From positions 62,001 to 126,000 of the forward strand of contig NZ_JAGQDC010000009.1 of assembly GCF_023282985.1 (NCBI RefSeq): a DNA stretch of 64,000 nt, written 5' to 3'. The notes under the pieces are model-generated. The model did no database searches. It saw only the letters and a program-made list of their open reading frames with translations, and was not told the DNA's origin. The stretch comes from Serratia silvae. Lineage in GTDB: Bacteria; Pseudomonadota; Gammaproteobacteria; Enterobacterales; Enterobacteriaceae. Below are positions 8,888-17,739 of this stretch, in pieces. Position numbers and translations under genes: made by a program. Position 1 is the stretch's first letter; each line of letters begins with the position of its first letter.

Positions 8888-9982
8888 ATGAAACCTAATC
8901 TTCTTGCCGTTATTGCGGCACTTTTCATTGTCCAGACCGCACAGGCAGCAGAGATATACAATAAAGATGGCAATAAGCTTGATTTTTATGGCCGAGTAAA
9001 AGCACTGCACTATTTCTCTGACGATACCAGCAATGATGGTGATAAAACCTACGTGCGTATCGGCTTTAAAGGGGCAACCCAAATTAATGATATGCTGACC
9101 GGCTACGGCCAGTGGGAATATCAGATCGCCGCCAACCATAGCGAAGCAGATGGCACTAAAGACACCAAAACGCGTCTGGGTTTTGCTGGCCTGAAAGTGA
9201 AAAACTTTGGTTCATTCGACTATGGCCGTAACTACGGCGTTATTTACGACGTTGCCGCCTGGACGGACATGCTGCCGGAATTCGGCGATGACACCTATAT
9301 CAAAACCGACAACTTTATGACTGGGCGCGCCAACGGCGTGGCTACCTACCGTAACAACGACTTCTTCGGCCTGGTCGACGGCCTGAAGTTCGCGTTGCAG
9401 TATCAGGGCAAGAACGAAAACGATGCCCGCGCCAACAGCAAAGCTAACGGCGACGGCTTCGGTCTGTCTTCCAGCTACGAGATCATCGATGGCGTCAGCG
9501 TAACGGGTGCATATGCCTCTTCTAACCGGACGACCGGCCAGAAACAGGGCAGTTACGGCAAGGGTGATAAAGCCAATATATGGGCAACCGGCCTGAAATA
9601 TGACGCCAACAGCGTGTATCTGGCCGCCACCTATGCCGAAACCCATAACCTGACGCCAATTTCCGGTACCGCAACCATTAATAATACCTCTACCTCCGTT
9701 AGTGGGTTTGCCAATAAAACCCAGAACGTGGAAGTGGTTGCGCAATATCAGTTCGATTTTGGCCTGCGCCCGTCACTGGCTTATGTCCAGTCTAAGGCTA
9801 AAGACATTGAAAATATCGGTGACACCGACCTGGTTAAATATATTGACGTGGGCACCTACTATTACTTCAACAAAAACATGTCCACCTATGTGGATTATAA
9901 AATCAACCAACTCGATGACAACAATAAACTAGGTCTGAAAACCGACAACGTGATTGCCGTGGCTCTGACCTACCAGTTCTGA
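8888..9982 (+). CDS. OmpC/OmpF/PhoE-class trimeric porin
   Basis: The ATG at 8888 encodes 364 residues with a 20-residue signal peptide ending AQA and mature start [17 protein letters not shown], the hallmark of enterobacterial general porins. The constriction-loop region contains [10 protein letters not shown], and the chain ends in phenylalanine (ALTYQF) as required for outer-membrane insertion. The loops show no close match to E. coli OmpC, OmpF or PhoE, and the signal peptide is unusual, so no paralogue name is given. AGGGA lies 8 bases upstream of the start. A strong terminator follows, and the gene is monocistronic. Confidence 0.92.
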   Translation: MKPNLLAVIAALFIVQTAQAAEIYNKDGNKLDFYGRVKALHYFSDDTSNDGDKTYVRIGFKGATQINDMLTGYGQWEYQIAANHSEADGTKDTKTRLGFAGLKVKNFGSFDYGRNYGVIYDVAAWTDMLPEFGDDTYIKTDNFMTGRANGVATYRNNDFFGLVDGLKFALQYQGKNENDARANSKANGDGFGLSSSYEIIDGVSVTGAYASSNRTTGQKQGSYGKGDKANIWATGLKYDANSVYLAATYAETHNLTPISGTATINNTSTSVSGFANKTQNVEVVAQYQFDFGLRPSLAYVQSKAKDIENIGDTDLVKYIDVGTYYYFNKNMSTYVDYKINQLDDNNKLGLKTDNVIAVALTYQF

Positions 9983-10046
9983 TTTACGCTGTGATACATA
10001 ACCACTACTGCAATTTATAGCTGCGGCTATTTCTGAAGTTACTTCG

Positions 10047-10070
10047 CCGGGCGAATTTGCCCGGTTTTTT
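10047..10070 (+). terminator. Rho-independent terminator of the porin
   Basis: CCGGGC (10047-10052), loop GAATTT, GCCCGG (10059-10064), then six T residues (10065-10070). It lies 65 bases past the porin stop. Confidence 0.93.
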
Positions 10071-10174
10071 CATTACTATTTTTGCTCACAAATCCGGCAG
10101 AAACAGCTTAATACTTGCCTGATTAGCCGATCGCAGCTAGATATAGAGGTCTCATCGCTGCCTTTGGAACCGCC

Positions 10175-11011
10175 ATGCCTATCGATAGCCAGTTCGAGTT
10201 TCACACCGCCTTGCCCTACAGCAGTATGCAGTTGGCGCAAATACTCAGCCACTGTTTTGAGAACTACATTGTTCCCTTTGTGATCGACGGCGAAACCTTC
10301 AGCAGTCGCTTTGCCGCCGAAGACCTCAGCCTGAATCACAGCATTATCGTCACTCACCAGCAGCACCCGGTGGCGCTGGCCCTGATCGCGCGACGGGGCC
10401 AACATAGCCGTGTAGCGGCCTTATCTATCCGCCCGGAAATGCGTGGCAGAGGGTTAGGTAAGACGTTGATGCAGCGCATTATTGCGGATGCCCATACGCG
10501 AGGTGATCGCCGGCTTTCGCTGGAGGTGATCGCCGGTAATCAAGCGGCTCTGGCGCTGTATCAACAGGCTGGTTTAGCCATCACCCGTACGCTATTGGGA
10601 TTCCATGCTCCCTTGGCAACCCCGGCCCCCTCGGCAACCTTGCAACAGATCGACCCATTGGCACTTGCCCAGCAGATGACCACAGATGGGCAACATGGCT
10701 TGCCGTGGTTGATCGCCCCAGAGTCGCTGTACAAGCTGCCCGGCACTCCGCGCGCCTTCACTCTGGATCAGCAGGCTTTTGCTTTGGTGATGCCGGGCGC
10801 ACAGCAGTGCCATCTGCGTATGATTTATGTGCCGCCAGCGCTGCGCGGTCAGGGCCAGGCGCGCCGTCTGTTGCAAACACTGCAAGCACAATTTGCCCCA
10901 CTGGCGCTATCGGCTAACGTGTTTGTTCCGGACGACGTCGCTCCCTTCTTCCAGCACCTTGGCTGGCGTGAAGCTCCGTTGCGTCAGTTTGAAATGACAA
11001 TGGCGATGTAA
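10175..11011 (+). CDS. Tandem GNAT N-acetyltransferase
   Basis: This 278-residue cytoplasmic protein contains two GNAT units. The first has the acetyl-CoA pyrophosphate loop RPEMRGRGLGKTLM (about 88-101) and the NQAALALYQQAGL helix. The second has a weaker version, VPPALRGQGQARRLL, near 213-227. Tandem GNATs often keep one active and one structural domain. The acyl acceptor is unknown. It is a stand-alone gene bounded by the porin terminator and the hairpin at 11017. Confidence 0.8.
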   Translation: MPIDSQFEFHTALPYSSMQLAQILSHCFENYIVPFVIDGETFSSRFAAEDLSLNHSIIVTHQQHPVALALIARRGQHSRVAALSIRPEMRGRGLGKTLMQRIIADAHTRGDRRLSLEVIAGNQAALALYQQAGLAITRTLLGFHAPLATPAPSATLQQIDPLALAQQMTTDGQHGLPWLIAPESLYKLPGTPRAFTLDQQAFALVMPGAQQCHLRMIYVPPALRGQGQARRLLQTLQAQFAPLALSANVFVPDDVAPFFQHLGWREAPLRQFEMTMAM

Positions 11012-11016
11012 TGGTC

Positions 11017-11047
11017 TCCCCCTTGAATTATTCAGGGGGAATGTTTT
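11017..11047. terminator. Bidirectional terminator between GNAT and azlD
   Basis: TCCCCCTTGAA (11017-11027) pairs with TTCAGGGGGA (11031-11040) with a single bulge. ATGTTTT follows on the plus strand. It lies between convergent genes ending at 11011 and 11058. Confidence 0.55.
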
Positions 11048-11057
11048 GGAGCGCAGG

Positions 11058-11369
11058 TTACAGCAGTGTACGTAGCAGAATAAACATCAACATACTCAAC
11101 ACCACGACCGCCAGCGTATTGCGCAGGAAAACGGCCAGGGCAATGGCAAACACGGCTCCCCACAGATAAGGGTTTTCGGGCAGTGCTCGCCACTCATCCC
11201 CGTTGAAGGCAATGATAGGCCCGCAGATGGCGGTCAGTACCGCTGGTACCGAGAAGCTCAACAGGGTTCTCATCCGTTGCGATAAACGCACCGGCAGGCT
11301 AGGTGCCAGGAAACAGTAGCGGTTGAAGAAGACGATCACGCCCATCAACACAATGGTCAGCCAGATCAT
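11058..11369 (-). CDS. azlD: AzlD-family branched-chain amino acid export subunit
   Basis: This 103-residue protein has four hydrophobic segments and the AzlD pattern (FLAPSLPVRLSQRMRTLLSFSVPAVL). With AzlC it forms a small inner-membrane exporter, YgaZ/YgaH-like, for branched-chain amino acids. Its ATG at 11369 overlaps the azlC stop as ATGA, giving translational coupling and fixing the start in preference to the upstream frame at 11387. Confidence 0.88.
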   Translation of the reverse strand: MIWLTIVLMGVIVFFNRYCFLAPSLPVRLSQRMRTLLSFSVPAVLTAICGPIIAFNGDEWRALPENPYLWGAVFAIALAVFLRNTLAVVVLSMLMFILLRTLL

Positions 11370-12073
11370 TCTTTCCCCCTGCTGCACAGCAGCCCAACCA
11401 GCATCGCCACCACGGTGGTAATAATCAAAGCCCCCGGCACCTGATAATGGTGCAGACCAATAGACAGCATCAGCGCCGTCAATACGCAGGCCAGCACCGG
11501 CAGGTTACGCACCAGCGGTACGATAATGGCGATAAAGGTCGCGGCGATCGAGAAATCCAGCCCGTAGCTATCCAGATCAATGCTGCTGGCCGCCACTACG
11601 CCGAGCAAGGTGGCAAAGAACCAGCTCAGATAAAACGCCAGCCCGGCCCCCAATGCATACCAGCGGTTGAAACGCGCCGGGCCATGATCCCCCGTCAGGG
11701 CAAACAGCTCATCGGTCAGCAAAAATGCCAGCGCGACACGCCACCTCAGCGGTAGCGGAGCAATACATTCCCGCAGGCGCAAGCCATAGAGGAAGTGCTG
11801 AGCGGTGACAAAAAAGGTGGAGATCAGGATCGCCAACATACCGGCACCGGTTTTGATCATCCCCATCGCCACCAGTTGAGAGGCCCCGGCAAACACAATC
11901 GCCGACATCCCCAACCCTTCTGCCGCCGTCAGGCCACTCTGGATCGCCATTGACCCTGCCAGGATCCCCCAGGGCAGCACCGCCAGGCACAGCGGCAGGA
12001 TCGCCACCGCCCCCTGCAAGGCCGGGCGCAGGCGCAACGTTGGCGGCTCAGTGAGTGTTGATTGGTAAGTCAT
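11366..12073 (-). CDS. azlC: AzlC-family branched-chain amino acid exporter
   Basis: This 235-residue membrane protein matches the AzlC/YgaZ family. It has the motifs GASQLVAMGMIKTGAG and TDELFALT, and several hydrophobic spans. It probably exports leucine or valine-type amino acids together with AzlD. The start has GGAG 6 bases upstream, and that GGAG lies inside a small inverted repeat. An AraC-type regulator lies 70 bases upstream on the same strand, a common neighbour of azlCD. Confidence 0.88.
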   Translation of the reverse strand: MTYQSTLTEPPTLRLRPALQGAVAILPLCLAVLPWGILAGSMAIQSGLTAAEGLGMSAIVFAGASQLVAMGMIKTGAGMLAILISTFFVTAQHFLYGLRLRECIAPLPLRWRVALAFLLTDELFALTGDHGPARFNRWYALGAGLAFYLSWFFATLLGVVAASSIDLDSYGLDFSIAATFIAIIVPLVRNLPVLACVLTALMLSIGLHHYQVPGALIITTVVAMLVGLLCSRGKE

Positions 12074-12079
12074 TATTTT

Positions 12080-12097
12080 CTCCTTCGAACGAAGGAG
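12080..12097 (-). promoter_or_regulatory. Inverted repeat covering the azlC ribosome binding site
   Basis: CTCCTTCG (12080-12087) and CGAAGGAG (12090-12097) are separated by two bases. In the minus-strand mRNA the 3' arm carries the GGAG that serves azlC. It could be an operator for the adjacent AraC protein or a hairpin that hides the ribosome site. Confidence 0.5.
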
Positions 12098-12143
12098 TAG
12101 AATAGCGCAGGAAAGGGGGCGAGTATTGTACCCGCTTGCGTAT

Positions 12144-12989
12144 TTATCTCAGCGTTTTAACATAGTCGCCGGGCGTCACGCCGATGGATTTGCGGAAATG
12201 ACGGTGGAAATGGCTCTGATCGTGGAAACCGCAGGCCAGTGCCGTTTCCAGCACGCTACTGCCCGCTTTTAACATCTGGCGTCCTTTGCGCAAACGCGCC
12301 TGGATCTGATAAGCATGGGGCGGTAAACCGGTCGCCTGTTGAAACTGACGCAGCAGATAATAAGGGCTTAGCCCAGCCTTCTCTGCCAATTCCAGCAGGG
12401 AGATATTGGCCTCGGGGAAATCATCCAGAAAGGCTTTGATCCGCGCTATCTGGCTTTGCGCCTTACTTTGCGTGGCAGGCTCTATGCGGCTTTTGCCGTG
12501 GCGTAGCATTAACCAGGTCAGCGCCGAAAATACCAATGTCTCTTTCACCAGGCGGTTTTCGTTGCTGCGTATCATGCCGAAGGCTAACCGCAGTTGCCCG
12601 GCTAGCCCCGCGTCCTGCACGACTGGATTAGGGAAGTACGGCGTGGCCCCGGCGACGGTTTTCAGATCGCGGGATAAGAACGCCAGCAGCTCTGGTTTGG
12701 GGTACATGGCTTGATAAGACCAGCCATCTTCGCTGGCAGAACTGCCGGTATGGATATCATCGGCGTTGACCAGGATCACACTGCCCAACGGCGCTACATG
12801 CTCGCCACCGGTACGGTAAAACCTCTGGGCCCCCTCGTCAATCACGCCAACGCAGAAACCCTCGTGGCTGTGGCGGGAGAAGCTCTGTCGGCGATAGGTG
12901 GCCTGCAACACTTCCAGCCCGCCGAGATCGTCGACGTGCATAAAGTTAGCCTTTTCCTGGTGCCCCTTCCGGCTCACACTCTCTGCCAT
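12144..12989 (-). CDS. AraC-family regulator with N-terminal cupin domain
   Basis: This 281-residue protein has an AraC-type cupin sensor domain (about 25-165, with SFSRHSHEGFCVGVIDEG) and two helix-turn-helix motifs (about 183-281). The signature ending ACGFHDQSHFHRHFRKSIGVTPGDY is intact. It precedes azlCD on the same strand. Regulators of this subgroup commonly control a linked AzlCD or LysE exporter, so amino acid export is the inferred target. AAGG precedes the start. Confidence 0.88.
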   Translation of the reverse strand: MAESVSRKGHQEKANFMHVDDLGGLEVLQATYRRQSFSRHSHEGFCVGVIDEGAQRFYRTGGEHVAPLGSVILVNADDIHTGSSASEDGWSYQAMYPKPELLAFLSRDLKTVAGATPYFPNPVVQDAGLAGQLRLAFGMIRSNENRLVKETLVFSALTWLMLRHGKSRIEPATQSKAQSQIARIKAFLDDFPEANISLLELAEKAGLSPYYLLRQFQQATGLPPHAYQIQARLRKGRQMLKAGSSVLETALACGFHDQSHFHRHFRKSIGVTPGDYVKTLR

Positions 12990-13019
12990 ACTTACCTTCC
13001 CCGCTGAATGAATAGCATT

Positions 13020-14474
13020 CTAGCACTCACCTGAACCAGACGTTTGTACAAAATTGCTCGACTCCTCGGCTGGCTGGCTAATGGCCGCACTGCGCCAGGC
13101 GCTGTAGATCGCCAACAGCGGGGCCAAGGCAAACAGCAGGAACAGCCAATGAGCAGCGGAAGCTGCGCCCTCAATGCCACCTGGCGTGGTAAATCCGGCC
13201 AGATTAGTGACCATCCCCGCCAATGCCGCGCCAAACGCCGTGGCGAACAGTTGCACCGTGGTGATGGAGGCCCCGGCGATATCCTTATCGGCCTGAGGGG
13301 CCACCTGCAAAATGCGTGTCAGCAAGTGCGGCCAGCCAAAACCGATACCGAAACCGACCAACGTCAAAGCCAGCACGATCGGCCCCAGCGCCTGCCAGTG
13401 GCCGTTAGAAGGAATTGGCATCAGCACTGCCAACCCCAGCAAACCAAGCAGCACCAGGATCGGCCCGCTGATTATCGCCAAACGGATCCCGACACCGCGC
13501 CAACCGGAGCTAAGAATTTCTGAGAGGGTCCAACCCGCTGCCATAGTGGCAGCGATATAGCCGGAAATCAGCGGTGACTGACCATGCAAGGTTTGCAAGA
13601 AGTAAGGCACAAAGATCTCGCTGGTCATGCCGATCACCAATAGCGTTACCGTAACGTACAACGAAGCCAGCGCTGAACCACGGCGCAACGCCTGATGTGG
13701 CAGCAGGCGAGCGCGGGAATGTCCCTCACGTCGGATTAACCCCATCATCAGCAACAGCGCCAACACAATACCGCCCACGTTTAGCCAACCGCTATCAGCC
13801 AGGCTGCCAGCCGACACCACCAATACCGCGCCAGCCAGCAGCAGCAATTGCATCAGCGGTAACGGCGTTGCCCGCTGCTGCGGTTTACCTTTGGGCAAGA
13901 TACGGAACGTAAAGGCGGCGTACAGCACCATGATCGGCAACAGAACACCGAACGCCCAGCGCCAGGCGTTCAATTCGGCAAAAATCCCGCCGACGGCAGG
14001 CCCCACCAACGTGGCGATCCCCCACATCGCAGAGATCAGCGCCATGGCGCGTGGCCAAAGTTTCTGTTCAAACACCAGGTTAATCATCGCGTAAGACAGT
14101 GCAAAGATCAGGCCACCGCCAAACCCCTGTACCGTGCGGCCAATCAGCATCACCGGCATGGAAGGGGCCAGCGCACACAGCATCGCGCCTGCGATGAAGA
14201 ACAGCGACGCCACCAGATAAGCGCTACGCGCCCCGTAGCCACTCAGCAAACGTGCCGACAGCGCCGAGCCTAATATCGAGGCCACCACAAACAGGGTAGT
14301 GTTCCAGGCATAGAGATCCAACCCACCGATATCCTGCACCACCGAAGGTAAAATGGTGGTCGCCACCAGAATATTGATCGCATGCAAGGCGACGCCGAGC
14401 GACAGTGCGATGGCACTGGCGGCATTTTTGCCGGAAAAGAGGTCGCTCCAACGGCTGTTATCATCGGTTATCAC
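13020..14474 (-). CDS. MFS transporter, drug-resistance type
   Basis: This is a multispan protein of about 484 residues with an MFS cytoplasmic-loop motif (SARLLSGYGARSAYL) and the motif-C-like GPAVGGIFAELNAWRWAF. I place the start at GTG 14474, which has AGGA 8 bases upstream and is followed by a short cytoplasmic N-terminus. The open frame to 14702 crosses the divergent regulator's 5' end and encodes no plausible protein there. It lies 103 bp from the cysteine-rich regulator, its likely controller. The substrate is unknown. Confidence 0.82.
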   Translation of the reverse strand: MITDDNSRWSDLFSGKNAASAIALSLGVALHAINILVATTILPSVVQDIGGLDLYAWNTTLFVVASILGSALSARLLSGYGARSAYLVASLFFIAGAMLCALAPSMPVMLIGRTVQGFGGGLIFALSYAMINLVFEQKLWPRAMALISAMWGIATLVGPAVGGIFAELNAWRWAFGVLLPIMVLYAAFTFRILPKGKPQQRATPLPLMQLLLLAGAVLVVSAGSLADSGWLNVGGIVLALLLMMGLIRREGHSRARLLPHQALRRGSALASLYVTVTLLVIGMTSEIFVPYFLQTLHGQSPLISGYIAATMAAGWTLSEILSSGWRGVGIRLAIISGPILVLLGLLGLAVLMPIPSNGHWQALGPIVLALTLVGFGIGFGWPHLLTRILQVAPQADKDIAGASITTVQLFATAFGAALAGMVTNLAGFTTPGGIEGAASAAHWLFLLFALAPLLAIYSAWRSAAISQPAEESSNFVQTSGSGEC

Positions 14475-14577
14475 GGTTATCGTCCTGTTTTCAGAGGAAT
14501 GGCATTGAGTTGATCTTGCTATTAGGCTAAATTTAACAAGCAATATCTTGGAATAATTAAGGGCGAGGCGCTGTAAT

Positions 14578-15231
14578 ATGTCAAGAATTAGCTTGGAAAA
14601 TGGCGAATGCACCGCACATTCGGTCAGTGACCGCTTGCTGAAGCTGTTGAAAACCCACGGCCCGCAGCAAGCCTCTGAGGCGGGAAAAGTGCTCGGTACC
14701 ACCGGCGAAGCCGCCCGTCAGCAATTCGTTAAGCTGGCAAAAGAGGGCCTGGTGGAAGCCAAGGCCGAAACCCGCGGCGTTGGCCGCCCAGTACAGCTCT
14801 GGCAGTTGACCGCCGCAGGTAACGCCCACTTTCCCGACGCCCATGCTGAATTAACCGCCCAACTGTTACGCACTGTGCGTGACAAACTGGGTGAACAGGC
14901 GATGGACCTGCTGATCGATAGCCGGGAACAGGAAACCCGAATTAATTATAAACAGGCGATGATCGGTGCAGCCGATTTACGTGAACGTGTTGCTCGTCTG
15001 GCGGCCATCCGTTGCCGTGAAGGGTATATGGCCGAGTGGAGTGAAGAGAAAGACGGCGAGTTTCTGCTGGTGGAAAATCACTGCCCTATTTGCAGCGCCG
15101 CAGCGGTTTGCCAAGGATTTTGCCGCGCTGAACTGAACATATTTACCGAGGTGCTGCAAGCCAAGGTTGAGCGCAGCGAACATATTCTTGCCGGCGCCCG
15201 CCGCTGCGCTTACCAGATCTCTCAATCATAA
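14578..15231 (+). CDS. COG2345-type winged-helix regulator with a cysteine cluster (SufR-like)
   Basis: This 217-residue protein has an N-terminal winged helix (about 15-80) and a C-terminal cysteine set: C169, C172, C178, C182 and C210, in HCPIC, AVCQGFC and RRCAY. The layout resembles cyanobacterial SufR, a repressor that senses an iron-sulfur cluster. Iron-sulfur or metal sensing is therefore likely but inferred. It is divergent from the MFS pump. Few enterobacteria carry such a protein, and no suf genes are nearby. Confidence 0.78.
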   Translation: MSRISLENGECTAHSVSDRLLKLLKTHGPQQASEAGKVLGTTGEAARQQFVKLAKEGLVEAKAETRGVGRPVQLWQLTAAGNAHFPDAHAELTAQLLRTVRDKLGEQAMDLLIDSREQETRINYKQAMIGAADLRERVARLAAIRCREGYMAEWSEEKDGEFLLVENHCPICSAAAVCQGFCRAELNIFTEVLQAKVERSEHILAGARRCAYQISQS

Positions 15232-15365
15232 TCCCTTGATTTTAGCCAGGGATTGGCAAGCCTCACCCGGCACCACTAAACGGGCATAAAAGCATTGCTT
15301 ATCGACGATGCCTTAAGGTTTACTGAGTGTCCTAACGATTTTTCACTCTACCGAATAAAAGACCC

Positions 15366-16280
15366 ATGCTGAGCCAACAAAATCGTCATCTCCTGCCGTT
15401 AATCGGGGCGCTGTTTACGTTATATATTGTCTGGGGATCGACCTACTTCGCTATCCGCGTGGGGGTGGCAAGCTGGCCTCCCTTGATGATGGCAGGCATT
15501 CGTTTTCTGATTGCCGGTATCATTCTGTTCGTTTTCCTGTTGTTGCGGGGCCATGCCCTACCTACCCTGAAACAGTGGGCCGCCGCTGGCACTATTGGCA
15601 TTCTATTGCTGGCCGTGGGTAACGGCTTGGTCACGGTAGCCGAGCATCAGGATGTACCTTCTGGCATTGCGGCAGTGATGGTTGCCACGGTTCCGCTGTT
15701 CACCCTGTGCTTCAGCATGTTTTGGGGTATCCGCAACACTAAGCTGGAATGGGCCGGCATCGCCCTTGGCCTGGTGGGCATTGTGTTGCTCAATACCGGC
15801 AATAACCTGGTGGGTAACCCGACTGGCGCGCTGTTGATCCTGCTGGCCTCCGCCAGTTGGGCTTTTGGTTCGGTACTCGGCTCACGCATTTCGCTCCCAG
15901 CCGGGCCGATGGCCGGTGCCGCCGAAATGCTGGTGGCTGGCGTGGTGTTGACCATCGCCAGCCAACTGAGCGGTGAGCATTTGGATAAAATGCCCACCTT
16001 CAGCGGCTTTATGGCACTCGGTTATCTGATTGTTTTCGGTTCGATGCTGGCGATCAGCGCCTATATGTTTCTGCTAAAGAACGTCCGCCCGGCGGTAGCG
16101 ACCAGCTATGCCTACGTCAATCCGGTGGTGGCTGTACTGCTCGGCGTCGGTTTTGCTGGCGAATCCCTGGGCCCGCGCGAGTGGATGGCGTTGGTGATCA
16201 TCGTCTCGGCGGTGGTGTTGGTGACGCTGGGAAAATATCTGTTTGCCCGCCCGGCCAAGGTGCAACCAGCCGTCAAGTAA
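15366..16280 (+). CDS. yedA: EamA/DMT-family transporter YedA
   Basis: This 304-residue protein with ten hydrophobic segments is highly similar to E. coli YedA. Matching blocks include LYIVWGSTYFAIRVGVASWP, VPSGIAAVMVATVPLFTLCF and TSYAYVNPVVAVLLG. It contains two EamA repeats typical of drug/metabolite exporters. The physiological substrate is unclear. It is monocistronic, and an AATCCCT/AGGGATT hairpin (15230-15254) after the preceding regulator may separate transcription. Confidence 0.9.
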   Translation: MLSQQNRHLLPLIGALFTLYIVWGSTYFAIRVGVASWPPLMMAGIRFLIAGIILFVFLLLRGHALPTLKQWAAAGTIGILLLAVGNGLVTVAEHQDVPSGIAAVMVATVPLFTLCFSMFWGIRNTKLEWAGIALGLVGIVLLNTGNNLVGNPTGALLILLASASWAFGSVLGSRISLPAGPMAGAAEMLVAGVVLTIASQLSGEHLDKMPTFSGFMALGYLIVFGSMLAISAYMFLLKNVRPAVATSYAYVNPVVAVLLGVGFAGESLGPREWMALVIIVSAVVLVTLGKYLFARPAKVQPAVK

Positions 16281-16289
16281 GGCATTACT

Positions 16290-16318
16290 CCTAACCTCTA
16301 CCCAAGGGGGAGGTTAGG
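16290..16318. repeat. C/T-rich palindromic intergenic repeat, copy 2
   Basis: CCTAACCTC (16290-16298) and GAGGTTAGG (16310-16318) form a perfect inverted repeat of 9 bp between the convergent yedA and rpn genes. It resembles the other C/T-rich palindromes of the window. Confidence 0.65.
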
Positions 16319-16395
16319 TCTGTTAGTTGTTATTCCAGCCTCAGCCTAACCACTAATGAATAATAAACTCGGGGCCGCTAGGCCTACCGCCGATG

Positions 16396-17316
16396 TTAGT
16401 GGCGGATTTGCGCCAAATCGTCCGCGGAAAGGCCGGTCAACTTCATTACCATGGCACGATCAAAGCCTTCAGCCAGCATGGAGCTCGCTATTTCCAGCAC
16501 GGTTTCCCGCCCTTTCTCTATGCCTTTTTCCATGCCTTGCTTAATCCCTTTCTCGAAACCTTTTTGCTCGAGATATTCTGCAATAGTCATCAATTCCTCC
16601 TCATGCCGCGGCGCGCGTCTAGCCAACTCACGGATCAACGTCTCCGGCTCGGTTGCTTTCCCCACCAACAGCATATAGTTCACCAATGATATGAGTTGCT
16701 CTTTAGTAGTGTATCCGGCCAACAACAATGTGACCAGTTGTTCTAACAGCTCAACCAGATCGCGCTGGCGTACGTGCTTTTGTAACAACTCAAGAATGGC
16801 CATGCGGCGGTGCTGCATGATTTCATCGTCCGGAATGACGGTAACGTCAACCAACGGAAAATGCCCCGCATAGAGCTGCCTGGCTAGTTCAGGCTCACTA
16901 AATTCCTCTAACCAACTCATTGAATAGGGATAAGGCGTCACCTGACCGTGATAAAACAGCATAGGAATAACCAGAGGAAGCTGGTCGTACCCTGCTTCAA
17001 GGTGGCGTTGCATTGCCGCAATGGCATAGCGTATTAAACGAAATGCCATATGTTTGTCGGGTGAGCTTTGGTGTTCGATCAAAACGTACACATACCCATC
17101 CCCTCTCTCGGTTCGCAACGAGTAAAGTACGTCAGAGTAATGGGCACGCAGGTCGCTCTCGATAAAACTACCGGGTTCCAGCTTTAGCGTGTTCAGATCG
17201 CAATACTGCAGTAAGGCAGGCGGCACATGTAATTCCAAGAAATCACGGGCCGTGTCTGGATGGGTGAGGAACTGCTTAAATAAAGCATCATGAGGGGTGG
17301 AGGTGGCTTTTTTCAT
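16396..17316 (-). CDS. Rpn-family recombination-promoting nuclease
   Basis: This 306-residue protein matches E. coli RpnA-E (transposase_31, PD-(D/E)XK fold). Recognised blocks are STPHDALFKQFLTHPDTARDFLE, SDVLYSLRTERGDGYVYVLIEHQS and MPDDEIMQHRRMA-like PDDEIMQHRRMAILELLQKH. Rpn proteins are DNA endonucleases that raise RecA-independent recombination. The C-terminus carries an EKG/KQG-rich run (about 263-283) typical of the family. I chose ATG 17316, with AAGG nine bases upstream, over ATG 17325. No terminal repeats or partner genes are present, so this is a domesticated member. Confidence 0.9.
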   Translation of the reverse strand: MKKATSTPHDALFKQFLTHPDTARDFLELHVPPALLQYCDLNTLKLEPGSFIESDLRAHYSDVLYSLRTERGDGYVYVLIEHQSSPDKHMAFRLIRYAIAAMQRHLEAGYDQLPLVIPMLFYHGQVTPYPYSMSWLEEFSEPELARQLYAGHFPLVDVTVIPDDEIMQHRRMAILELLQKHVRQRDLVELLEQLVTLLLAGYTTKEQLISLVNYMLLVGKATEPETLIRELARRAPRHEEELMTIAEYLEQKGFEKGIKQGMEKGIEKGRETVLEIASSMLAEGFDRAMVMKLTGLSADDLAQIRH

Positions 17317-17493
17317 GTCGGTCATCCTTGGACTTAACATAAAAAACCTACCATAGGCTGTCATCGGCGCACATTATGAGCGAATGGGTTCTGAATCCGC
17401 CTCGCAAAACCTTTGAACCTCAGTTGCGAACAAGATCCTGTCCAAAAAGACCGGAGGATCGGTGCAGTCCGCATACCCCCACTTAAACGAGTG

Positions 17494-17521
17494 TTGTTTC
17501 ACCCGGTGAAGGGGCTATAAT
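17494..17521 (+). promoter_or_regulatory. Promoter of the 58-residue membrane protein
   Basis: A perfect -10 box TATAAT (17516-17521) is preceded at 16 bases by TTGTTT (17494-17499). It lies 35 bases upstream of the small gene at 17557. Confidence 0.55.
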
Positions 17522-17556
17522 TCCCGCTGTTCTGGACAACCTGCGAAATAATCATT

Positions 17557-17733
17557 ATGCGGAAAAAAGCGTTCCTCATCGTCATCGCCTTATGCGCCTT
17601 CGGCTCTCTGGGCGGCGTATTCCTGGCCGGGCTGAATATGTACACCCGTTCCACCACGCCACAAGAAGAGACCACGACCACTAACGATGCCGCTGCTGAT
17701 AGTGCCCCAACGGCAACTATTCAAGCTAAATAA
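17557..17733 (+). CDS. Small single-span membrane protein (58 residues)
   Basis: The ORF runs from ATG 17557 to TAA 17733. It starts MRKKAFLIVIALCAFG, giving a positive N-terminus, then a hydrophobic span at about 5-27, then a Thr/Ala/Glu-rich polar tail predicted to be periplasmic (about 30-58, ending TATIQAK). A consensus TATAAT box lies just upstream, but the Shine-Dalgarno is weak. I do not recognise the family. The only longer frame here, on the opposite strand, looks like a shadow. It is convergent with the PhnD-like gene, 6 bases away. Confidence 0.62.
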   Translation: MRKKAFLIVIALCAFGSLGGVFLAGLNMYTRSTTPQEETTTTNDAAADSAPTATIQAK

Positions 17734-17739
17734 CCCGCT

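Noticed and set aside
13020-14702. 560-residue MFS frame
   Set aside because: The N-terminal 76 codons run under the divergent regulator and are not membrane-protein-like; GTG 14474 is better.
16396-17316. Insertion sequence around the Rpn gene
   Set aside because: No terminal inverted repeats or target duplication were found; Rpn genes are usually fixed chromosomal genes despite the transposase label.
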